Shown piece by piece: positions 6,529-11,375 of a stretch of 11,375 nucleotides of DNA; within the stretch, counting starts at the first letter, position 1, and each line of letters begins with the position of its first letter. The position numbers and the translations under genes were made by a program. The notes below the pieces were generated by a model. That model was not told the origin of the DNA. It made no database searches and saw only the letters and a list, made by a program, of their open reading frames with translations. Origin of the DNA: Candidatus Binataceae bacterium (GTDB lineage Bacteria; Desulfobacterota; Binatia; Binatales; Binataceae); NCBI GenBank assembly GCA_030042765.1, contig JASHZA010000109.1:1-11375 (forward strand). The letters run 5' to 3'.

Positions 6529-7839
6529 TCAGGACGCAGTCGAAGCTGGAACGGTTGTCGCGTCCCGCTCCGACGCCGCAACGTCCTTACGCGCGATCCA
6601 GATGAGCAGCAAAAGAGCGGGGATCGTTACGACTGTGGTTAGCATGAAAAACGAAACCCAGCCGAGCCGGTCAGCCATCACGCCGCCGGAAGAAGCCACC
6701 AGCGTGCGGCCGACCGCCGATAGCGAGGAGAGCAAAGCGTACTGGGTTGCGGTAAAAGCAGGCGAACAGAGGTTCGAGAGATACGCGACCAGCGCCGCGC
6801 CCGCCATCGCGCCCGTGATATTCTCGGCCGCAACGCAGAGCGCCAGGTAATCCAGCCGATGACCGCCTATCGCTTGTAGTACATAAAACAGATTCCCGGC
6901 GGACTGCAGCAGCCCGCACAAAATAAGGGCGCGCATGACTCCGAGACGGGCCGCCACCAAACCGCCCAAAATCGCGCCGACAATTGTCGCGAAAAAACCA
7001 ACCAGCTTGGATACCGCCGCGATCTCCTCGAGCGAGAAACCCAACGAGACATAGAGCGGCATCGACATCACGCCCGCCATCGCCTCGCCCATCTTGTAGC
7101 CCAGGACAGAAAGCAAAATCAGCGGCCACAGGGGACGCCGCATGAAGTCGGCGAAGGGTCCTTCGACCGCGGTCGCGAGCCAAGTGCGCAGCGCTTCCCA
7201 ACCGCGGACTCGAGCTGCCGGTGGAACCTCAACGGGCACCGGCGGTTCCGGGCCAAATAGAAAGCCGACCAACCCGACGACCAGTAACGCAGCCATCGTG
7301 GCGTAGGCTGCGAACCATCCCGCGCGTGCGGCGATGATGAGGGCGCCGGCGCCTGCGGCCAGCATCGCAATGCGATAGCCGGTCTGAATCATTGCGGCAC
7401 CCGGTCCCTGCTGATCGGGTGCGAGAATCTCGACTCGCCACGCGTCAATCACGATGTCCTGGCTCGCCGAGAGGAACGCGACGATGAGCGCGATAATCCC
7501 CATAACGGCGAGGTCGCGCTTGGGGTCGCACAGGCCCATCGCGAGGATCGCGACGATCAGGGCAAGTTGGATCGCGACGCCCCAGCCGCGCCTTCGGCCG
7601 AGGGGCAGCGGCGGCGCCAACCGATCGATGAGGGGCGACCATGCGAACTTTAGGGCGTAAGGAGTGCCGACGAGGGCGAAGGCGCCGATCGCGCTTCGGC
7701 TGACGCCGGCGCTGGCCAACCAGGCCGAAAGAGTCGAGAAGGTAAGCAGCAGCGGCAGGCCGCTGGCGAAGCCCATCGGGAGGATCAGAAGGACGCGGCG
7801 GTCCGAATAGACGGCCAGCGAGGCTCTCCAGGGGGTCAT
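6529..7839 (-). CDS. ampG: AmpG-family muropeptide permease (MFS)
   Basis: A 436-residue, 12-14-helix major-facilitator transporter. It matches AmpG, which brings GlcNAc-1,6-anhydroMurNAc peptides released by lytic transglycosylases from the periplasm into the cytoplasm for cell-wall recycling and, in some species, beta-lactamase signalling. AmpG hallmarks are FASGLPL in helix 1 (24-30), WSPLIDRLAPPLPLGRRRGW between helices 2 and 3 (67-86) and SASQDIVIDAW in helix 4 (124-134). The second half begins after a cytoplasmic loop with GYKMGEAMAGVMSMPLYV. The start is set at the ATG at 7839, about ten residues before helix 1 as in other AmpG proteins. The frame stays open to a TTG at 7986, but the extra 49 residues are polar and unlike the family. 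No clear ribosome site precedes either. No beta-lactamase or amidase gene is near, so a housekeeping recycling role is likely. It supports a Gram-negative envelope. Confidence 0.92.
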   Translation of the reverse strand: MTPWRASLAVYSDRRVLLILPMGFASGLPLLLTFSTLSAWLASAGVSRSAIGAFALVGTPYALKFAWSPLIDRLAPPLPLGRRRGWGVAIQLALIVAILAMGLCDPKRDLAVMGIIALIVAFLSASQDIVIDAWRVEILAPDQQGPGAAMIQTGYRIAMLAAGAGALIIAARAGWFAAYATMAALLVVGLVGFLFGPEPPVPVEVPPAARVRGWEALRTWLATAVEGPFADFMRRPLWPLILLSVLGYKMGEAMAGVMSMPLYVSLGFSLEEIAAVSKLVGFFATIVGAILGGLVAARLGVMRALILCGLLQSAGNLFYVLQAIGGHRLDYLALCVAAENITGAMAGAALVAYLSNLCSPAFTATQYALLSSLSAVGRTLVASSGGVMADRLGWVSFFMLTTVVTIPALLLLIWIARKDVAASERDATTVPASTAS

Positions 7840-7997
7840 CGCCGGTAGGGCATCTCTGCCGGGCGGACTGGCGACGGCTGACTGCAGATAGTGAAAGATT
7901 TCACCCTTAGCAGCAAGGCTACTTTGCCGTAGGATGCGGGTATCATCATGCCTAGGAAACCTTGGCAGATGAGACGGGCGAATCAAGTAGGCACATC

Positions 7998-8023
7998 AAG
8001 GCTTTACAAATTGGGCAAGCCTT
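7998..8023. repeat. inverted repeat, AAGGCTT / AAGCCTT
   Basis: Two perfect 7-bp arms separated by a 12-bp AT-rich loop, in the divergent spacer about 160 bp upstream of the ampG ATG. No U-run follows on either strand, so it is not a standard terminator. An operator or chance repeat is possible. Confidence 0.25.
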
Positions 8024-8083
8024 TCGTTGCGGTATGGGCGAAGGGGCAGTTTTGCGGGCATGGGTTAAGAGGGTAAGTCTCAC

Positions 8084-8104
8084 GGGCGGGATCGAGGGGG
8101 TGGG
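8084..8104 (+). promoter_or_regulatory. G-quadruplex-type motif in the divergent spacer
   Basis: Four G-runs of 3, 3, 5 and 3 bases are separated by loops of 1, 5 and 1 bases, which meets the usual G3+N1-7 rule. More G-runs flank it on both sides (8061-8073 and 8111-8127). It lies on the strand that would become the 5' leader of the crotonase-mutase mRNA if transcription starts upstream of it. In GC-rich DNA such runs may arise by chance. Confidence 0.4.
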
Positions 8105-8286
8105 CCTGGCGGGAGGAGGTTCAGGGGCGAAGATTTTGCGTAAAGAAACGCCGGCGATCCATCGACCGCCAGTGGCCGATCCGGGCGGGTTTCGGATGCC
8201 GTAATTGCTGAGCTTTGGGACAGGTCGCCGCGAGAGAGGCCCAGAAGGCGGGCGGCCGGCGCCGCACCGTTTTACTAACGATCTGG

Positions 8287-8306
8287 ACATCATTTGCCAA
8301 TAATGT
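8287..8306. promoter_or_regulatory. near-perfect inverted repeat upstream of the crotonase gene (possible operator)
   Basis: ACATCATT and AATAATGT form arms matching at seven of eight positions around a TGCC centre. The site is unusually AT-rich for this window and lies 58 bp before the crotonase GTG, where an operator or promoter would be expected. AATAAT inside the right arm resembles a -10 box, but I find no -35 at proper spacing. Regulators of acyl-CoA operons (TetR, GntR type) bind sites of this size. Confidence 0.3.
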
Positions 8307-8352
8307 ACGGTTGAAGCCGGGCGGTGGGTCTGGTGCGTCGTCGGGCGCATCG

Positions 8353-8358
8353 AAGGAG
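8353..8358 (+). promoter_or_regulatory. Shine-Dalgarno that sets the crotonase GTG start
   Basis: AAGGAG followed by six bases and GTG at 8365. It is the strongest ribosome site near this gene and favours the GTG over the TTG at 8215, which would add a 50-residue low-complexity extension. Confidence 0.65.
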
Positions 8359-8364
8359 ATTGCC

Positions 8365-9234
8365 GTGTCTGCCCAGCGCGATGGACATAAATCCGCGGCG
8401 AGCGATGCAGCGGGAGAATCGCCACTGCCGGCGGCGAAGTCGATGCCGACCGGACTCGAAAATCTGCGGTACGCGGAAGACGACGGAGTCGGGCTGCTCA
8501 CGATCGACCGCCCCGCCGTTTACAACGCGATCAGTCTCGCCACCATGGACGAACTGGACCGCGTTCTCGACTGGCTCGAAAATGGATCGCAGGCCGGAGC
8601 GCTGGTGGTCACCGGCGCCGGCGAACGGGTCTTCGTTTCGGGAGGCGACCTCAAGGATTTCGAGTCACTCACCACTTACGATGCCGCGGCCGCGATGTCG
8701 CGGCGAATGCAGCATCTGATGGCGCGCCTGAGCGGCCTGCGGATACCGGTGATCGGGGCGATAAACGGCGACTGCCTGGGCGGCGGATGCGAATTTGCGC
8801 TGGCGACGGATATCCGGATCGTGAGCGAAGGCGCGCATTTCGGCTTCAAGCAGGTGACGCTCGGAATAACCCCGGCGTGGGGCGGGCGGGGCCGGCTGGT
8901 GCGGCTGATCGGCCGTTCGAGAACGCTGATGCTGCTGCTCTCCGGAGACCTGATCGACGCGACCGAGGCTCGTCGGATTGGCCTGGCGGACCGGGTGACG
9001 CCGGCGGGCGAGGTGCTGGCGGCGGCGCTCGAGCTGGCGCGAAGTATCGCGCGGAATCCGCGCGGGGCAGTCGAGGCGATAAAGCGCACGGTCAACCATG
9101 ACGAAGCGGCCGGCGGCGAGGATGCGATCGAGTTCGAAGCCGACGTTTTTGCCCGGACCTGGATTTCCGAGGATCATTATGAAGCGCTGGCGGCCCGCAA
9201 GGAGAAGCGAGCGCCGAAGTTTCGCGGACGTTGA
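8365..9234 (+). CDS. enoyl-CoA hydratase/isomerase (crotonase) family protein, possible acyl-CoA decarboxylase-like
   Basis: A 289-residue crotonase-fold protein. After a polar leader of about 30 residues come the CoA-binding and oxyanion elements: IDRPAVYNAIS at about 47-57, VFVSGGDLKDF at 89-99 and NGDCLGGGCEFALATDIRI at 134-152. Rat mitochondrial enoyl-CoA hydratase uses two glutamates. The first corresponds to E143 here and is present. The second, normally in a PEI motif, is Q163 (FGFKQVTLGITPAWGG). Classical water addition is therefore unlikely. The PAWGG loop with RLVRLIG and a downstream LLSG segment is reminiscent of ethylmalonyl/methylmalonyl-CoA decarboxylases (ECHDC1 type), and E. 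coli also keeps a crotonase decarboxylase (scpB) beside a methylmalonyl-CoA mutase. Isomerase or other acyl-CoA chemistry is equally possible. It is 35 nt ahead of the mutase gene and first in the operon visible here. Family sure, reaction inferred. Confidence 0.93.
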   Translation: MSAQRDGHKSAASDAAGESPLPAAKSMPTGLENLRYAEDDGVGLLTIDRPAVYNAISLATMDELDRVLDWLENGSQAGALVVTGAGERVFVSGGDLKDFESLTTYDAAAAMSRRMQHLMARLSGLRIPVIGAINGDCLGGGCEFALATDIRIVSEGAHFGFKQVTLGITPAWGGRGRLVRLIGRSRTLMLLLSGDLIDATEARRIGLADRVTPAGEVLAAALELARSIARNPRGAVEAIKRTVNHDEAAGGEDAIEFEADVFARTWISEDHYEALAARKEKRAPKFRGR

Positions 9235-9269
9235 TCGGGGACGACATCGATTACGCGGAGTGCAAGATT

Positions 9270-11003
9270 ATGGCTAATGAGTCCGAAGCCAGTGGCGGCA
9301 AGGCGGAGGCGCCAAACGGCGTCGCTCGAGAGCGCGCATCCGAGAATGGGAAGGGAAGCGGTAGTTTCGCCGAGGCCGAACGCCGGTGGCGCCAGCGCGT
9401 GGAAGCCAAGCCGATCAGTCCCGCGCGAACTTCTTCGGGACTCGACATTGACTTTGCGTACACCCCCGAAAGCATAAGCCATCTCGACCCGATGGAAGAT
9501 ATCGGGCTGCCCGGTGAATTTCCTTTCACGCGCGGGGTGCAGCCGACGATGTATCGCGGGCGGCTGTGGACGATGCGGCAGTACAGTGGGTTCGGAACGC
9601 CGAAGGAGTCCAATGCCCGCTACAAATGGCTGCTGGAGCAGGGCCAGACAGGGATCTCGGTGGCGCTCGACCTGCCGACGCAGCTCGGCCTGGATTCGGA
9701 CGATCCCGAAGCGGCCGACGACGTGGGGCGGGTGGGCGTTGCGATCGACACGCTGGCCGACATGGAGACGCTTTTCGAGGGTATCCCGCTGGATCGAATC
9801 AGCACCTCATTCACGATCAACGCGACCGCGGCGATTCTGCTGGCGATGTACCTGGCGGTGGCCGAGCGCAACGGCGTACCGGCGGCCAAGATCAGCGGGA
9901 CGGTGCAGAACGATATCCTGAAGGAATACGTGGCGCGCGGCACCTGGATTTTCCCGCCGGAACCGTCGCTGCGGCTGATCGTCGATACGATCGAGCATTG
10001 CATGCAACATGCTCCGCGTTTCAACGCGATCAGCGTAGCGGGGGCGCATTTCCGCGACGCCGGCGCGACGGCGGTGCAGGAACTCGCGTACACGTTGGCC
10101 GACGGCATCACCTATGCGGAGCGATGCGTCAGCCGCGGGCTCAAGGTCGATGAGTTCGCGCCGCTGATCAGCTTTTACTTTTACACGCATAACGATCTGT
10201 TCGAGGAAGTGGCCAAGTATCGCGCGGGGCGGCGGCTGTGGGCGCGCCTGATGAAGGAACGCTTCGGCGCGCGCGACCCGCGATCGATGATGTTCCGCTT
10301 CGGCGTGGTATGCGGCGGGAGCACGCTCACGGCGCAGCAGCCGCAGAACAATATCGTGCGGGTGGCATACCAGGCGCTGGCGTCGGTGCTGGGCGGCGTG
10401 CAATCCGTGTTCACCGCGGCGTGGGACGAGGCCTTTGCGATCCCGACGGAGACCACGGCGGAGCTGGCGCTGCGCACGCAGCAGGTGCTGGCATACGAGA
10501 CCGGCGTGCCGAACGTCGCGGACCCGCTGGGCGGGTCATATTATGTCGAGGCGCTGACCGATCGAGTCGAGCGGGAGGCAGCGGCGATTATCGATCGAAT
10601 CGACCGCATGGGCGGGATGGTGCCGTGTATCCAGAGCGGGCTGATCCAGAAGGAAATCGCGCTCGAGGCGTATCGGCATCAGCGGCGGATCGAGAGCGGT
10701 GAGCAGGTGGTGGTCGGCGTGAACAAATTCAGCCGCGAGGAACCGGAGCGCCGTCAACTCGAACTCTACGAAGCCGATCCGAGCCTGGGGACGCGCCAGC
10801 GCGAGGAACTTGCGAAGGTCAAAGCGTCGCGCGACAACGCGCGCGTCCGCCGCGCTTTGGATGAATTGCGCGAGACGGCGCACGGCAGCGGGAGCCTGAT
10901 GCCGCCGATAATCGAAGCGGTGAAGGCGTATGCGAGCGTGGGCGAAATCTGTTCGGTGCTGCGCGCGGAATTCGGCACCTTCACGGAGCCGACCAGCCTC
11001 TAG
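9270..11003 (+). CDS. coenzyme-B12 acyl-CoA mutase, catalytic (large/alpha) subunit, methylmalonyl-CoA mutase family
   Basis: A 577-residue catalytic subunit of the split type: the TIM barrel is here and the cobalamin domain is the next gene. It rearranges the carbon skeleton of a CoA ester by a radical route. Core motifs: TMYRGRLWTMRQYSGFGTPKES at 93-114, SVALDLPTQLGLDSDDP at 130-146, SGTVQNDILKEYVARGTWIFPPEP at 209-232, LAYTLADG at 272-279, FYTHNDLFEEVAKYRAGRRLW at 304-324 and VADPLGGSYYVE at 416-427. Residues equal to Tyr89, Gln197, Arg207 and His244 of the P. shermanii enzyme are kept (Y105, Q213, R223, H260). However, Tyr243 is A259, and the HCQ strand (His328, Gln330) reads GVV at 345-347. 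The HND segment is more like isobutyryl-CoA mutase. Substrate is therefore open. ATG at 9270 is preferred: GGAG lies at 9257-9260, while the TTG at 9231 overlaps the previous stop. Confidence 0.95.
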   Translation: MANESEASGGKAEAPNGVARERASENGKGSGSFAEAERRWRQRVEAKPISPARTSSGLDIDFAYTPESISHLDPMEDIGLPGEFPFTRGVQPTMYRGRLWTMRQYSGFGTPKESNARYKWLLEQGQTGISVALDLPTQLGLDSDDPEAADDVGRVGVAIDTLADMETLFEGIPLDRISTSFTINATAAILLAMYLAVAERNGVPAAKISGTVQNDILKEYVARGTWIFPPEPSLRLIVDTIEHCMQHAPRFNAISVAGAHFRDAGATAVQELAYTLADGITYAERCVSRGLKVDEFAPLISFYFYTHNDLFEEVAKYRAGRRLWARLMKERFGARDPRSMMFRFGVVCGGSTLTAQQPQNNIVRVAYQALASVLGGVQSVFTAAWDEAFAIPTETTAELALRTQQVLAYETGVPNVADPLGGSYYVEALTDRVEREAAAIIDRIDRMGGMVPCIQSGLIQKEIALEAYRHQRRIESGEQVVVGVNKFSREEPERRQLELYEADPSLGTRQREELAKVKASRDNARVRRALDELRETAHGSGSLMPPIIEAVKAYASVGEICSVLRAEFGTFTEPTSL

Positions 11004-11004
11004 C

Positions 11005-11009
11005 GGAGG
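11005..11009 (+). promoter_or_regulatory. Shine-Dalgarno for the cobalamin-binding subunit
   Basis: GGAGG lies just after the mutase stop codon and 5 nt before the GTG at 11015, which supports this non-ATG start and tight coupling of the two subunits. Confidence 0.65.
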
Positions 11010-11014
11010 AACGG

Positions 11015-11375
11015 GTGAAATCGGGCCCAATTCGAGTTGTGATCGCGAAGCCGGGACTGGACGGGCATGACCGTGGCGCCAAGGTGATCGCGTACGCGTT
11101 GCGCGACGCGGGAATGGAAGTCATCTATACGGGCCTGCGCCGGAGCACCGAGGAAATCGTCAATGCCGCGATCAGCGAAGATGCGGATGCGATCGGACTG
11201 AGTATCCTGTCCGGCGCGCATATGGCGCTCGCGAAAAAGATATTGGACGGACTCAGCGAGGCGGGCAGCGATGAGGTGGCGGTCTTTGTGGGCGGGACGA
11301 TTCCGCCGCGCGACGTTGAGCCGCTTTTGCAGTTGGGAGTCGCGGGGGTATTTCCCACCGGCACGCCGCTCAAGG
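11015..11375 (+). CDS. acyl-CoA mutase cobalamin-binding (small/beta) subunit, 3' end outside window
   Basis: The first 120 residues of a B12-binding subunit that pairs with the preceding catalytic chain. The base-off/His-on signature is complete: DGHDRG at 16-21 (D16, H18, G21), SIL at 63-65 in SILSGAH, and the GG of VFVGGTIPP at 93-94. H18 is the lower axial ligand to cobalt, and the other motifs line the dimethylbenzimidazole tail pocket. Stand-alone subunits of this kind are about 130-150 residues, so only the last 15-30 residues are missing. The start is GTG at 11015, 11 nt after the mutase stop, with GGAGG 5 nt before it. All cofactor-binding residues look normal, in contrast to the altered substrate pocket of its partner, so the enzyme is probably active. 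A MeaB/ArgK-type GTPase or epimerase gene would be expected downstream but cannot be seen. Confidence 0.96.
   Translation, partial: MKSGPIRVVIAKPGLDGHDRGAKVIAYALRDAGMEVIYTGLRRSTEEIVNAAISEDADAIGLSILSGAHMALAKKILDGLSEAGSDEVAVFVGGTIPPRDVEPLLQLGVAGVFPTGTPLK

Larger units (their letters stand above)
7840..8364. other. divergent intergenic region between ampG and the mutase operon
   Basis: A 525-bp stretch from which ampG reads left and the crotonase-mutase operon reads right. Open frames exist (for example 7962-8204 plus, and N-terminal extensions of both flanking genes), but they use TTG starts, have low-complexity composition and match nothing I know. It contains two inverted repeats (7998-8023 and 8287-8306) and a G-rich tract with a quadruplex-type pattern (8084-8104). 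I found no convincing -35/-10 pair for either direction and no tRNA or other RNA gene. Confidence 0.5.

Noticed and set aside
7840..7986. 49-residue N-terminal extension of AmpG from a TTG
   Set aside because: AmpG proteins begin about ten residues before helix 1; the extension is polar, unlike the family and lacks a ribosome site.
7962..8204. 80-residue plus-strand frame in the divergent spacer
   Set aside because: TTG start, Gly-rich low complexity caused by the G-tract, and no motif.
8215..8364. 50-residue N-terminal extension of the crotonase from a TTG
   Set aside because: The GTG at 8365 has a strong AAGGAG at 6 nt; the extension is low in complexity and lies upstream of the family domain.
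1..11375. CRISPR arrays, tRNA/rRNA genes, insertion sequences, attachment sites
   Set aside because: No regularly spaced repeats, no tRNA-like cloverleaf or rRNA sequence, and no transposase or integrase frames were seen by reading both strands.

Overview
This GC-rich window (low-60s % GC by eye) uses GTG and TTG starts freely and encodes an AmpG-type muropeptide permease. That points to a Gram-negative bacterium. Alongside AmpG it carries an F420-type luciferase-like oxidoreductase, an APH-fold phosphotransferase, a CrtC/DUF7064-like protein, a crotonase and a two-subunit B12 acyl-CoA mutase. This mix is reminiscent of uncultured Binatota or other former deltaproteobacterial lineages rich in acyl-CoA and hydrophobic-substrate metabolism. 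The taxonomic guess is an inference and only moderately held.

Layout. (1) 1-1556, plus strand: the C-terminal part of an RNA-recognition-motif protein cut by the window edge, a small hypothetical ORF, and a membrane acyl-CoA desaturase with all three histidine boxes. (2) 1570-6195, minus strand: a compact five-gene unit read LLM oxidoreductase -> small helical protein -> APH-like phosphotransferase -> CrtC/AttH-like protein -> extended SDR. Gaps are 17, 3, 52 and 54 nt, so the genes are probably one operon, and it converges on the desaturase with only 13 nt between stop codons. (3) 6196-6528: a spacer that probably holds the operon promoter and also a possible 29-residue single-helix membrane protein. 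(4) 6529-7839, minus strand: AmpG. (5) 7840-8364: a divergent 525-bp spacer with a G-quadruplex-type motif and two inverted repeats but no convincing gene. (6) 8365-11375, plus strand: crotonase-fold protein -> catalytic subunit of a methylmalonyl-CoA mutase-family enzyme -> cobalamin-binding subunit (runs off the window).

How the genes may work together. The plus-strand operon at the right end looks like a split coenzyme-B12 acyl-CoA mutase with a partner crotonase. The mutase has lost pocket residues that are nearly invariant in methylmalonyl- and isobutyryl-CoA mutases, while the crotonase lacks the second catalytic glutamate of true hydratases. The pair may therefore act on an unusual branched acyl-CoA. 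The minus-strand cassette looks like a catabolic or modifying pathway for a hydrophobic compound. Two of its members have altered catalytic motifs: HGA in place of HGD in the phosphotransferase, and W...Q in place of Y...K in the SDR. The substrates of both systems are unknown from sequence alone.
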